From positions 2,170,001-2,234,000 of the forward strand of contig NZ_JQLH01000001.1 of assembly GCF_000744105.1 (NCBI RefSeq): a DNA stretch of 64,000 bases, in the 5' to 3' direction. Shown piece after piece: positions 51,031 through 59,552 of this stretch (the stretch's first letter is position 1; every line of letters starts with the position of its first letter). Below the pieces are notes generated by a model, which worked only from the letters and a program-made list of their open reading frames with translations, did no database searches and was not told where the DNA came from. Source of the stretch: Maribacter forsetii DSM 18668 (GTDB lineage Bacteria > Bacteroidota > Bacteroidia > Flavobacteriales > Flavobacteriaceae). A program made the position numbers and the translations under genes.

Positions 51031-51584
51031 TCAATGGGTATTTCTAAAATTTGCATTATCAATACGGGGACTATAAGCACCATGTTGTAGCAAGCATGCA
51101 GTGCCATTGACCAAACCAGTCCAAATTTAACGCGTATAAATCCTAAAAGAAAACCAACACCTATTTGTGGAGCAACCAATAATGGTGAAAACAATACTAC
51201 TTGTGTGCTCATTTCAAAATTACTAATGTGCATGAAGCCAAAAGCGATAGTGAATACATAGAAAGCATATTTGAAAAATTTTGAATCTTTAAAAAAGATT
51301 AATGGTCCTCTAAAAAGTAATTCTTCAAAAAAAGGAGCCACTACTACTGCTAAGAAGAAAATAAGTAAAGGGGAGTAGTTCTCGAACAAATCGTCCATTG
51401 CATGTTTGCCCATCTCAAGTTGAAGTAAATTTTCAACTCCACTAGTAATCAGTAAAAGCACAATGCTTGTGCATAATGCTATAATCAAAAGCTTAAAAGA
51501 TGTTCTTAATTTGTTAGCGAATGGATTAGTGATATCCTGTTCATAAATCGGATTCTTTGCAAATAATAAAAGTTCTTCTAGCAT
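51027..51584 (-). CDS. CPBP family intramembrane glutamic endopeptidase
   Basis: A 185-residue membrane protease of the CPBP (CAAX-protease/bacteriocin-processing) family. About five hydrophobic helices surround the catalytic motifs: EEXXXR in APFFEELLFRGPLIF, FXXXH in IAFGFMHISNF and HXXXN in WSMALHACYNMVL. The substrate is unknown; members process prenylated proteins, bacteriocins or signalling peptides. It starts 9 bp after the ABC ATPase and overlaps the TIGR02757 gene by 4 bp, so the three are cotranscribed. Confidence 0.92.
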   Translation of the reverse strand: MLEELLLFAKNPIYEQDITNPFANKLRTSFKLLIIALCTSIVLLLITSGVENLLQLEMGKHAMDDLFENYSPLLIFFLAVVVAPFFEELLFRGPLIFFKDSKFFKYAFYVFTIAFGFMHISNFEMSTQVVLFSPLLVAPQIGVGFLLGFIRVKFGLVWSMALHACYNMVLIVPVLIMQILEIPIE

Positions 51585-51593
51585 CTGTTTTGC

Positions 51594-52274
51594 TTATGCT
51601 AAAATGATTTCTTTGTCAACAATTTTACCATCTACCATGGTTAATTTTCTATCGGCCATTTCTGCCAGTTCGCTGTTATGGGTTACGATAACGAACGTTT
51701 GTCCAAATTTTTCCCTTAATTCAAAGAATAGTTTATGAAGATTGTCGGCACTTTCAGAATCCAAATTACCACTAGGCTCATCGGCAAAAATAATTGACGG
51801 ATTATTGATCAATGCTCTTGCAACCGCAACGCGTTGTTGTTCTCCACCAGATAGTTCTGATGGTTTATGATTATAACGATGCGATAATCCTAAGAAATCT
51901 AAAAGTTCCTTTGCCCTTACTTCAGCATCGGCTTTTGGTGTTTTTTTAATGAATGCAGGTAAACATACATTTTCAATGGCGGTAAATTCTGGTAATAATT
52001 GATGAAATTGAAAGATGAAACCTATATGTTCATTTCTGAACTTCGCTAAATCTTTATCATTCAAATTTGTAGTTTCAATATTATTTATAAGTAGAGTACT
52101 GTCTTTTCGGTTAGACTGTACATCTAAGGTTCCCAAGATTTGTAATAAAGTAGTTTTACCGGCTCCTGAAGCACCAACAATAGAAACGATTTCTCCCTTC
52201 TTTATATGAAGGTCAACACCTTTTAGTACTTCTAATTCTCCGTAATATTTATGAATGTTAGAAGCTTTTATCAT
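51594..52274 (-). CDS. LolD/MacB-type ABC transporter ATP-binding protein
   Basis: A 226-residue ATPase of the LolD subfamily that couples to a LolCE/FtsX-type permease for lipoprotein or peptide export. Walker A is IVGASGAGKTTLLQILGTL, the Q-loop is FIFQFHQLLPEFTAIEN, the signature is PSELSGGEQQRVAVARALI and Walker B is IIFADEPSGNLDSESAD, followed by the switch His in IVTHNSELAEMA. The permease is not next to it, which is common in Bacteroidota. A TAATTTTG -7 box lies 39 nt before its ATG. It opens the operon with CPBP and TIGR02757. Confidence 0.93.
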   Translation of the reverse strand: MIKASNIHKYYGELEVLKGVDLHIKKGEIVSIVGASGAGKTTLLQILGTLDVQSNRKDSTLLINNIETTNLNDKDLAKFRNEHIGFIFQFHQLLPEFTAIENVCLPAFIKKTPKADAEVRAKELLDFLGLSHRYNHKPSELSGGEQQRVAVARALINNPSIIFADEPSGNLDSESADNLHKLFFELREKFGQTFVIVTHNSELAEMADRKLTMVDGKIVDKEIILA

Positions 52275-52313
52275 GAGAAAGTTGGTGTTAAAAGAAAAAT
52301 TATATTGAAATTC

Positions 52314-52321
52314 AAAATTAA
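52314..52321 (-). promoter_or_regulatory. -7 box of the ABC-CPBP-TIGR02757 operon
   Basis: TAATTTTG on the minus strand matches the consensus. The leader would be about 35 nt. Confidence 0.5.
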
Positions 52322-52392
52322 TGAAAAAGGAGCATGCTAAAAATAGTTATTCGTTTTAAGTTAATCCTAATATACTTTAAGGGTGATTAGAT

Positions 52393-52462
52393 ATGGCAAT
52401 ACTGCCATGTGAACTATTTATGATATTTTTACGTTTGATGATGAAAGAAATCATTAAATTTG
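52393..52462 (+). promoter_or_regulatory. Promoter and nearby dyad upstream of folE
   Basis: TTTG (52434-52437), a 17-nt spacer and TAAATTTG (52455-52462) form a promoter. Upstream lies a dyad, ATGGCA-N4-TGCCAT (52393-52408), of operator type. Confidence 0.5.
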
Positions 52463-52503
52463 TTCAACTTAAATTTAATTAGGTTAAACACAAATAAAAA
52501 TTT

Positions 52504-53103
52504 ATGTCCCCATATAAAAATTTAGAAGAATACAATCTTGAAATTACCGATGAAGTTAAAAGCAGATATTCATCTATAATTGATGAAATAGGTGAAGATG
52601 TATCTAGGGAAGGTTTGGTTAAAACACCTGAACGTGCAGCTAAAGCCATGTTGTTTTTAACACAAGGGTATCAGCAAGATGCTGTAGAGATTTTACAAGG
52701 GGCAATGTTCAAAGAAGATTATGATGATATGGTCATCATAAAAGATATTGAATTATACTCGTTATGTGAGCACCATATGTTACCATTCTTTGGTAAGGCT
52801 CATATTGCATATATACCTAACGGACAAATTGTTGGGCTAAGTAAAATACCACGTGTAGTTGATGTTTTCGCTAGAAGGTTACAAGTGCAAGAAAGGCTAA
52901 CACATGATATTTTAGAGTGTATTAACAATACTTTAAAACCTAAGGGTGTTGCTGTGGTAATTGAAGCATCGCACATGTGTATGATGATGCGTGGTGTTCA
53001 GAAACAAAACTCGGTAACTACAACTTCAGGCTTTAGAGGTCAGTTCGAGAAAATTGAAACAAGAAACGAATTCTTGAAATTGATAAGCGCAAAACTTTCT
53101 TAA
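52504..53103 (+). CDS. folE: GTP cyclohydrolase I
   Basis: A 199-residue enzyme that converts GTP to dihydroneopterin triphosphate, the first step of folate and pterin synthesis. Diagnostic blocks are VKTPERAAKAMLFLTQGY, the zinc site YSLCEHHMLPFFGKAHIAYI, GLSKIPRVVDVFARRLQVQE and VVIEASHMCMMMRGVQKQNS with the second Cys of the Zn site. All three Zn ligands (Cys, His, Cys) are present. The start at 52504 follows an AT-rich leader without a Shine-Dalgarno site. The neighbours do not belong to folate metabolism. Confidence 0.97.
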   Translation: MSPYKNLEEYNLEITDEVKSRYSSIIDEIGEDVSREGLVKTPERAAKAMLFLTQGYQQDAVEILQGAMFKEDYDDMVIIKDIELYSLCEHHMLPFFGKAHIAYIPNGQIVGLSKIPRVVDVFARRLQVQERLTHDILECINNTLKPKGVAVVIEASHMCMMMRGVQKQNSVTTTSGFRGQFEKIETRNEFLKLISAKLS

Positions 53104-53185
53104 TAGGCCTTAACTCGTCTTTTATTTATTTTTAAAATTTGGCATCTTTGTTGCATTCTTTAGTTAGAATAACTAATTTTTCAAA

Positions 53186-53485
53186 ATGTCAATTTTAAAA
53201 GATAAAAAATACAAGCAACTTTTTATGGGTTTGCTTTTTGACGGTATAGGTATGCTGTCTTTCGTTATACCATTTGTTGGTGAATTTTCAGATATAGTTT
53301 GGGCACCCCTAGCAGGTTGGCTTATGACTAGAATGTATAAAGGCAAGGTAGGTCAAGCAGCTGGTGCATTTACTTTCTTGGAAGAGATTATACCAGGGTT
53401 TGATGTTATACCATCATTTACACTTATGTGGTTATATACATACGTTTTTAAGGCGTCCAAAAAAGGGCAAACAATAGAGGTGTAA
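53186..53485 (+). CDS. Small conserved membrane protein of unknown function
   Basis: A 99-residue protein with two or three hydrophobic segments: LFMGLLFDGIGMLSFVIPFV (residues about 12-31), DIVWAPLAGWLMTRMY and VIPSFTLMWLYTYVF. The pattern with GIGMLSF and FLEEIIPGFDVIPS recurs in Bacteroidota; I know no function. The near-consensus box CATCTTTG (53143-53150) lies 35 nt before the start. It is on its own between folE and the sulfite oxidase pair. Confidence 0.8.
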   Translation: MSILKDKKYKQLFMGLLFDGIGMLSFVIPFVGEFSDIVWAPLAGWLMTRMYKGKVGQAAGAFTFLEEIIPGFDVIPSFTLMWLYTYVFKASKKGQTIEV

Positions 53486-53537
53486 ACTTACTTTTAGTTT
53501 ATTAAAAATCTTAACTTTAACTCAAATCACGTGAGTT

Positions 53538-54758
53538 TTGAAGAGAAGAAATTTTGTTGCAAAATCTAGTTTAGGTGGTCTAGCTGCCTTATTAGGTGTA
53601 GATATAGTTTATAAAAATGTAATGCCAGCTGGTTATACTCCTGTAGCCTTGCAAGATTCTGATCCATTCAAATTATTCAATAAAGACAAGGGAATGGTCG
53701 TTTTAAACGATAAACCTTGGAATATGGAGGCTCAAGCTCACCTCCTAGATGATAAAGTAACACCGAACAAATCTATATTTATTAGAAATAACGGACTAAT
53801 TCCTGAAGAAATCGATGTAGAAAACTGGACGCTTACCATAGATGGTGAATCCGTTCAACAGGAAAAAACATACTCCTTAAAAGAACTTAAATCCAAATTT
53901 AAACATTACACTTATCAATTAACCCTTGAATGTGGTGGTAATGGTAGAAGTGAATTTGATCCACCTGCAAAGGGGAATCAATGGACAATTGGTGCTGTGT
54001 ATTGTGCCAGCTGGACTGGTGTACGATTGCGCGATGTTTTAGAAGATGTAGGTATCAAGGACGATGCCGTTTACTTTGGGTATCACGCTGCAGATATACA
54101 TTTGAGTAGAGACCCAACAAAAGAACCAATTTCTAGGGGTGCACCAATGTCAAAGGCATTGCAAGACGAAACTATATTGGCTTTTAAAATGAACGGAGAG
54201 GATATTCCTTTAGTCCACGGTTATCCGTTACGGGTAATTGCCGGTGGTTGGCCAGCTTCGGTTTCTGGAAAATGGTTACAGCGAATTAGTATTAGAAATA
54301 TAGTTCATGATGGAACTAAAATGACGGGTACGGCTTATAGAGTTCCATGTAAACCCGTTGCTCCTGGTGAGAAAGTGGCAGATGAAGATATGTGTATCAT
54401 AGAATCTATGCCGGTAAAGTCTTTAATTACTTACCCTAAATCTGGGGCTACATTGTCTAAAGGAAAGAAACTGAAAATAAGAGGTCATGCATGGGCTGGT
54501 GAGTTAGAAGTTGCCAAAATGGAATATTCCATAGATTTTGGTGCTACTTGGTCATCCTGTACTTTAGAAAAACCGGCTAATCGTTTAGCTTGGCAGCATT
54601 TTTCTGCCGCAATCTCTTTTCCTAAAGAAGGGTATTATGAGGTTTGGGCAAAAGCTACGGATACTAATGGTGTAAGCCAGCCAATGTTATTACCTGGCTG
54701 GAACCCCAAAGGATACTTAAATAATGCTTGCCATAGAATAGCTGTAAAAATCGCATAG
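53538..54758 (+). CDS. Sulfite oxidase-family molybdopterin enzyme (SorA-like), Tat-exported
   Basis: A 406-residue periplasmic molybdoenzyme. It starts at a TTG: an in-frame stop lies two codons upstream at 53532, and no ATG precedes the twin-arginine signal KRRNFVAKSSLGGLAALLG. The Moco domain has TLECGGNGRSEFDPPAKGN with the ligand Cys132 and SWTGVRLRDVLEDVGI, and the C-terminal dimerisation domain has RGHAWAGELEVAKMEYSIDF. The next gene, starting directly after the stop codon, is a c-type cytochrome, so the pair should oxidise sulfite with electrons going to cytochrome c. Other substrates of this family (for example methionine sulfoxide in MsrP) are less likely given the partner. Confidence 0.9.
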   Translation: MKRRNFVAKSSLGGLAALLGVDIVYKNVMPAGYTPVALQDSDPFKLFNKDKGMVVLNDKPWNMEAQAHLLDDKVTPNKSIFIRNNGLIPEEIDVENWTLTIDGESVQQEKTYSLKELKSKFKHYTYQLTLECGGNGRSEFDPPAKGNQWTIGAVYCASWTGVRLRDVLEDVGIKDDAVYFGYHAADIHLSRDPTKEPISRGAPMSKALQDETILAFKMNGEDIPLVHGYPLRVIAGGWPASVSGKWLQRISIRNIVHDGTKMTGTAYRVPCKPVAPGEKVADEDMCIIESMPVKSLITYPKSGATLSKGKKLKIRGHAWAGELEVAKMEYSIDFGATWSSCTLEKPANRLAWQHFSAAISFPKEGYYEVWAKATDTNGVSQPMLLPGWNPKGYLNNACHRIAVKIA

Positions 54759-55247
54759 ATGAAAAAACAGAATCATGACAAATTGAAACGCGATTTTCAA
54801 GGTTTGTATCAAAAGATCATATTAGCGACTGTTGTTGTGGCTATTGGAGGTTTAGCTTTGATATACTTTATTTACGATCCTAGTCTATCCGCTTTTAAAG
54901 GAAACGAACCAGAAACAGAAATTGTTGAAATGCCTGTTGAAGATGACTTTGATAAAATAGAAAATGGCATACATGTACGTACCGGATTTATTGAGGCAAC
55001 GGGTATGGTAGAAACTATTCAGAACTGTACCAATTGTCATTCTTCTAAATTGGTCATTCAAAATAGAATGAACGAAGAACGTTGGAAATCGACTATTAAA
55101 TGGATGCAAGAAACCCAAAACTTGTGGGATTTGGGAGAGAATGAAGCTGTAATTATCAATTATTTAGTAACTAATTATCCACCAAAAAAAGTGGGTAGGA
55201 GGGCAGTACTTACAGATGTTGAGTGGTATCAATTAGAAAAAGAATAG
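54759..55247 (+). CDS. Membrane-anchored monohaem cytochrome c (SorB-like)
   Basis: A 162-residue protein with one N-terminal membrane helix (KIILATVVVAIGGLALIYF) and a periplasmic haem domain: CTNCH at 90-94 (NCTNCHSSKLVIQNRMNEER). A plausible axial ligand Met is in RWKSTIKWMQETQ. It starts on the base after the stop codon of the sulfite oxidase-like gene, so it is almost certainly that enzyme's electron acceptor. A terminator follows. Length is usual for SorB-like subunits. Confidence 0.87.
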   Translation: MKKQNHDKLKRDFQGLYQKIILATVVVAIGGLALIYFIYDPSLSAFKGNEPETEIVEMPVEDDFDKIENGIHVRTGFIEATGMVETIQNCTNCHSSKLVIQNRMNEERWKSTIKWMQETQNLWDLGENEAVIINYLVTNYPPKKVGRRAVLTDVEWYQLEKE

Positions 55248-55254
55248 AAAACAT

Positions 55255-55289
55255 AAAAAAGCCTTTGAATTTTAATTCAAAAGCTTTTT
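55255..55289 (+). terminator. Terminator of the sulfite oxidase/cytochrome pair
   Basis: AAAAGC-C-TTTGAATT pairs with AATTCAAA-A-GCTTTT around TT, with one internal mismatch, and is followed by T. It also faces the convergent lipoprotein gene that ends at 55312. Confidence 0.85.
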
Positions 55290-55311
55290 AATAAAAGATT
55301 TGTGTTCGTCC

Positions 55312-55866
55312 TTACTCTACCGTTACAGTAAAGGTTTGAGCAATGTCAGTTTCACCACCAGCATCTGCCAAAGTACCATCATTTGGTTTTGTTGGCTCAT
55401 GACGCAATGTAATTGTAATAGTACCAGAACCTGCATCACCTGTTGTCAATTCAAATTCAAGACCAATAGGGTATCCATCTTCATCAGTATCGGTATATGT
55501 TACGTCTGTTAAAGAACCACTTAATCCAAAGAAAAACTGGTGCTCGTCAGCTTCTTCTTCTACTTCTTCGGTAATGTCTTCAGCAGGAGTTTCAGTTTCG
55601 TTCAATAATTGAATACTACCTGTGTAAGTTGTATTTGCAGTTAAATTATCTGCTGTAATTACTGGGGCAGTTGGTCCGTCACCATCTAAATCTTGAGATT
55701 GTAGTGTTGCAGTACCATCAGCACTAGTTAAAGTAACCGTCATTGTTGTAATAATTTCTTCTTCATTTACTACCTCTGGGGTATCGTCATCACTAGAACA
55801 TGATGTCATTACCGTAGCCATTAAACTTAAAGCTAAAACTGTTTTTAAGGTTTTGTTTCTTTTCAT
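55312..55866 (-). CDS. Lipoprotein of a TonB receptor locus, unknown function
   Basis: A 184-residue lipoprotein (signal peptide ending in TVMTSC, then an Asp-rich stretch SSDDDTPE). The mature part is beta-strand rich and acidic, with Thr repeats, an EVEEEADEHQFFFGLSG segment and a C-terminal TITLRHEPTKPNDG followed by GGETDIAQTFTVTVE. The Glu- and His-bearing EHQFFF and LRHEP motifs could bind metal, which is a guess. It follows the TonB receptor gene on the same strand (34 bp), so it is probably the receptor's surface partner. Confidence 0.78.
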   Translation of the reverse strand: MKRNKTLKTVLALSLMATVMTSCSSDDDTPEVVNEEEIITTMTVTLTSADGTATLQSQDLDGDGPTAPVITADNLTANTTYTGSIQLLNETETPAEDITEEVEEEADEHQFFFGLSGSLTDVTYTDTDEDGYPIGLEFELTTGDAGSGTITITLRHEPTKPNDGTLADAGGETDIAQTFTVTVE

Positions 55867-55900
55867 AGTTGTACTTGTTTTAAAATGTTAGGAATTAATA

Positions 55901-58294
55901 TTAATAGTTAAAAATTAGGCGCAGACTTATATTTCTGCCCATGTCGTCTACAAAATATCGTTGGCGATTTAAATAATCACGATAATTAGTATTTAATAGG
56001 TTACTTGCACTAAGACCTACAGTTAAATCGTTTTTGTTTTTAAGGGTAAATGATGCTTCTGTATTTAGGGTTATAAGATGATAAGCATCTGGAGGTGTAT
56101 TGATATCCAAAATCACATTTTCTTGCTGTTCTGGTGAAAAGACCTCAATGTTATCTGGAAATCTCGTTTGTTCAAATACATACTGACTTTCTAGACTTAC
56201 TAGAAAATTATTCCATTTAGGGTTTGTGTATGTAATGCTATTAGTGAAATTGGCAGCAGGTATGTTTATCAGCGGTGTGTCTGTCTCTGTATCCGTTCCT
56301 CTTACCCAAGCAAACTTATGGTCTGTTCTAATTTTAGAAGACCAATTGTTGTGTAATGATGCGTCAACTCCCAATAAAATAGCATCGGTCTGTCTATAAG
56401 ACCATACGGGGAAAGCACCTCTTATGGTGAATTCTACTCCTGTTGGTTCAACAAGTATAAAATCTTTAATACTATTTAAAAAAGGAGATAAAGTATACCC
56501 CCATGTACTGGTATTTCTTTCTAAGGATGCGGAGAGTTTAGATGACGTTTCGCTCTTAATTCTTAAATCACCCAATTCTATACGTGCTGCAGAGTGGTGT
56601 AACCCATCACTAAATAATTCTGATGGATTGGGTGCTCTTTGCGAATACGCATAATTAAAACGTAAATGATCTTTGTCGTTTATCTCATAATGAAACCCTG
56701 CAGTCCCAGAGAAATTATGGTAGTCAAAAACGGGGTTTACAAGCAATTGTGTACCTAAGTCCTCAATAATTATATCTGCAAAATCCACATCATAACCACG
56801 TTCTTCCCAACGTGAAGTTCTATAAAATTTCTTTGAATCTATTCTACTAAAATCATAACGAGCACCTGCATCTAGCGTCCAATCAGTGTTTAGTTCATAG
56901 CTACCAATTGCAAATAATCCAAAATCGTATTTATCGTAATCAGGGATTAGTCTTCTTACACCAGTATCAGGATTTGCAAAGTTGGTTTGATATCTGCCTA
57001 ATGCACCTACTTTGAGGTCAAAACCTTCTTTTGCATCAAATTTTATATTGGTTAAAACAGAATGAGTTGTTAGTTTCAAATCCAACGATGCTTTATCGGC
57101 ATCGTCACCTACACGAATATCATATTCAAATCTTCTATTTTGTTGAAAATCATATTGTGTGGTCCATTTTCCAAAACCTTCAAATCTTCGGTAATAACTA
57201 AGTTTTCCTAAATGATGGGTTACCTCTTGGTTGGGTTGGGTAATATCATAAGTAAAGTCATTGATTATACTGGGTACATCACTATTAATTGCGTTTATAA
57301 GATCATCTACATTACCGATATGTGAAGCTCTTAATATACCGATCTCCGAATTAAAGTATGAGTAATAACCTTCCCAACCTTGTTCAAAATCGCGTTTTCC
57401 GACATTTAGTGATAAGCCGCTTTCGTTAATACCAGTATTTGAAAGTATGTAATCTGGAGCTTCTAAATCTCCTAATTTCTTATATGAACCTTGGGCTTTA
57501 ATATATAGTCCAGATTTGTACGATTTGGTCAATGAAGATGTGATGTTACCACCACGACCATTAGACGATAGGTTTAATTGTGTTTTACCAAACAAGGAAT
57601 CGGTTCTAACAACAGGTAACGGCTCTAGAACTATTACTCCGCCTATGGCATCACCACCGTATTCAATTGCTGCAGCGCCTTTAATAACACTTATATTCTG
57701 GTTAGCATTGACATCAACATTTGGGGCATGTTCTTCTCCCCATTCCATGTCTTGCATGCGAACGTTATTGTTAAGAATTAAGATTCTACTACCGTTTAAG
57801 CCTTGTATTACAGGTTTGACGATATTACCACCGGTATTTAATGTTGATACTCCAGCAATTTTCTTTAAAGCGTCACCTAGACTATTTCCACTATTTCGTT
57901 CTATATCTTTTACTGATAAAATATTCTCTTGTGCAGAGTTGGTACTTTTGGGAACGTCACCAATTACTTTTACCTCACTTAATTCTTCTAAATGGTGTTC
58001 TAGCCTAATCTCGGAAAAAGTATCGCCATTGATTGTTACCGTAACAAATTTGGTAGTACATTCTGGGTGTGATATTTCTAATTCTAAAACCCCATCACAC
58101 AAATTTTTAAAAGTAAATTTCCCATTTTCTTTAGAAACTGTTGAAAGGTTTTTACCTGTGATATTAATAGTTGCTCCACTCAACGTACTGTTGTCATGGA
58201 AATCAACTATTTCTCCTAATAATATTGAATTGCAATCTTGAGCACAAATAATTGAACTACAGAAGATTACGAAAACATATAAATAATATTTCAT
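55901..58294 (-). CDS. TonB-dependent outer-membrane receptor (ZnuD-like pattern)
   Basis: A 797-residue receptor. A signal peptide (KYYLYVFVIFCSSIICAQ) is followed by a carboxypeptidase-like regulatory domain (GATINITGKNLSTVSKENGK, residues about 40-100), the plug (SLGDALKKIAGVSTLNTGGN, then VIKGAAAIEYGGDAIGGVI) and a 22-strand barrel ending in ...ISLRLIFNY with a C-terminal aromatic. The plug stretch RMQDMEWGEEHAPNVDVNAN resembles ZnuD-type metal receptors; zinc or copper uptake is inference. The 101-residue protein lies 71 bp upstream, followed by the receptor and then the lipoprotein. Confidence 0.9.
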   Translation of the reverse strand: MKYYLYVFVIFCSSIICAQDCNSILLGEIVDFHDNSTLSGATINITGKNLSTVSKENGKFTFKNLCDGVLELEISHPECTTKFVTVTINGDTFSEIRLEHHLEELSEVKVIGDVPKSTNSAQENILSVKDIERNSGNSLGDALKKIAGVSTLNTGGNIVKPVIQGLNGSRILILNNNVRMQDMEWGEEHAPNVDVNANQNISVIKGAAAIEYGGDAIGGVIVLEPLPVVRTDSLFGKTQLNLSSNGRGGNITSSLTKSYKSGLYIKAQGSYKKLGDLEAPDYILSNTGINESGLSLNVGKRDFEQGWEGYYSYFNSEIGILRASHIGNVDDLINAINSDVPSIINDFTYDITQPNQEVTHHLGKLSYYRRFEGFGKWTTQYDFQQNRRFEYDIRVGDDADKASLDLKLTTHSVLTNIKFDAKEGFDLKVGALGRYQTNFANPDTGVRRLIPDYDKYDFGLFAIGSYELNTDWTLDAGARYDFSRIDSKKFYRTSRWEERGYDVDFADIIIEDLGTQLLVNPVFDYHNFSGTAGFHYEINDKDHLRFNYAYSQRAPNPSELFSDGLHHSAARIELGDLRIKSETSSKLSASLERNTSTWGYTLSPFLNSIKDFILVEPTGVEFTIRGAFPVWSYRQTDAILLGVDASLHNNWSSKIRTDHKFAWVRGTDTETDTPLINIPAANFTNSITYTNPKWNNFLVSLESQYVFEQTRFPDNIEVFSPEQQENVILDINTPPDAYHLITLNTEASFTLKNKNDLTVGLSASNLLNTNYRDYLNRQRYFVDDMGRNISLRLIFNY

Positions 58295-58365
58295 TATATA
58301 AGTTTAGCGCGAGTATATATCGGTTTAAAAATTGAAACCAATTTATCTAATGGGGTGTAGACTAG

Positions 58366-58671
58366 CTACGATAGGGAAGGAGGAGGTCTGCCGAAAGTGG
58401 GATACCTAAAATAAAATGAAGGTGCCTCTAAAACTAAAGGCGAAATTCTTTTACCACTAAAAGAGATCAATGGTAATAGGATAAAAAGCAAAACGGCAAC
58501 AAAAGTAAATTCAGAATTCTGATTCTGAATTGCCATATAGCAAATACTACAATTCTCTATAGTGTCAATAGAGCTGTCATCATGCGAATACACATGAAAT
58601 GAAGTCACCTTAATTAGCATAAGGCAAAACAAAATAAATACAGAGATATATGTAAATATTGAATTCTTCAC
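58366..58671 (-). CDS. Small membrane protein with His/Cys motif, TonB locus
   Basis: A 101-residue protein starting at a GTG (58671); the only in-frame ATG would cut the first helix. It has a hydrophobic N-terminus (YISVFILFCLMLIKVTS), the motif HVYSHDDSSIDTIENCSICYM with two His and a CxxC, a second helix (FTFVAVLLFILLPLISF) and a Pro-rich end (YPTFGRPPPSLS). The pattern recalls the DUF2946-type proteins found beside TonB receptors for metals; that family link is tentative. A TACTTTAG box lies 4 nt before the GTG. Confidence 0.7.
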   Translation of the reverse strand: MKNSIFTYISVFILFCLMLIKVTSFHVYSHDDSSIDTIENCSICYMAIQNQNSEFTFVAVLLFILLPLISFSGKRISPLVLEAPSFYFRYPTFGRPPPSLS

Positions 58672-58729
58672 GTCGCTAAAGTACTAAAAGTAGTAGAATT
58701 GAATGTTAAAGAAAACCTAACAAAACTGT

Positions 58730-59044
58730 TTAGAATAAGAATCCTAAGCCTAACCTTGTTAACATCTTTTTCTCAAAAGCCCAAAAGAATTTGAATTGTC
58801 CAAATAACCAGCCATATATTACCAATAGTATCTGATAAAACGGAAAAATTAAAAGAATTCGTAATATCCAATAGATTGTTGTTCCCCACCATGCATCAGG
58901 AAAATTAGCTAGTTGTAGGCCAATTAAATTTAAAAAAGGTTTAGCCACAAAGACAGAAGATGATCCTGTAATGGCAAATACAATGAAAATAATTGTTAAT
59001 TGAAAATTGCTGGTAACGCCCCAGCGCTCTTTTAGTTTTTGCAT
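58730..59044 (-). CDS. DUF6787 family membrane protein
   Basis: A 104-residue protein with two or three hydrophobic helices: QLTIIFIVFAITGSSSVFVA, FLNLIGLQLANFPDAWW region and WILRILLIFPFYQILLVIYG. The opening MQKLKERWGVTSNFQ is the family's; I place the start there (59044) instead of the ATG seven codons upstream. The function is unknown. It is 30 bp after the DUF6146 lipoprotein, and the two form an operon. Conserved in Bacteroidota. Confidence 0.85.
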   Translation of the reverse strand: MQKLKERWGVTSNFQLTIIFIVFAITGSSSVFVAKPFLNLIGLQLANFPDAWWGTTIYWILRILLIFPFYQILLVIYGWLFGQFKFFWAFEKKMLTRLGLGFLF

Positions 59045-59074
59045 GACATCTTTTGAGTGCCACAAATATACTTT

Positions 59075-59539
59075 TTAAATACGTGGTACAAAAGGACCTA
59101 AACGTTGATTATATTTTCTTTGAAAATAGATGAAGTAATTATAAAGTTTGTAATTAACTTCATACCCATAATCTACCTGGTTAGCGTAATTAATTTGTAG
59201 TTCATATAAATTGGGGTCAAATCTAGCCGGCTGCAGAACTCTATTGTTCCATTCTAAAACCATAATGTAATTTCTATTCTCAAGAAAACTTTGAGAATAA
59301 TACCCCTCAGGTTTTGCAACGGAATTTAACCAGACATTAAATCCTGGTTCTATAATAATTATTTCATACGCTGTTTTGTTGCTTGAGATGGTAATGGTGT
59401 CGCCTTGAACTTGCTTGAAAGCCTGTTCTTCATCATTAGATATGGATAATGATTCTTTTGTACTGCCACAACTAATCATAAATGATGTAAGTATAGATAG
59501 TACTAACAAGTTTTGAAATAGGAAATATGTCTTTTTCAT
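59075..59539 (-). CDS. DUF6146 family lipoprotein
   Basis: A 154-residue lipoprotein: signal peptide with lipobox ending FMISC (about residue 24). The mature domain has ITISSNKTAYEIIIIEPGF, FNVWLNSVAKPEGYYSQSFL and YELQINYANQVDYGYEVNYK, matching the DUF6146 family, which is of unknown function and typical of Flavobacteriia. It precedes DUF6787 by 30 bp. The promoter is unclear: it may reuse the T-tract of the terminator at 59553-59584 as a -7 box. Confidence 0.88.
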   Translation of the reverse strand: MKKTYFLFQNLLVLSILTSFMISCGSTKESLSISNDEEQAFKQVQGDTITISSNKTAYEIIIIEPGFNVWLNSVAKPEGYYSQSFLENRNYIMVLEWNNRVLQPARFDPNLYELQINYANQVDYGYEVNYKLYNYFIYFQRKYNQRLGPFVPRI

Positions 59540-59552
59540 AGAATATAAGATA

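Noticed and set aside
57516..58241. Open frame of 241 codons on the plus strand
   Set aside because: It is antisense to the TonB receptor gene, whose signal peptide, carboxypeptidase-like domain and plug motifs are clear. Its own translation shows no recognisable motif.
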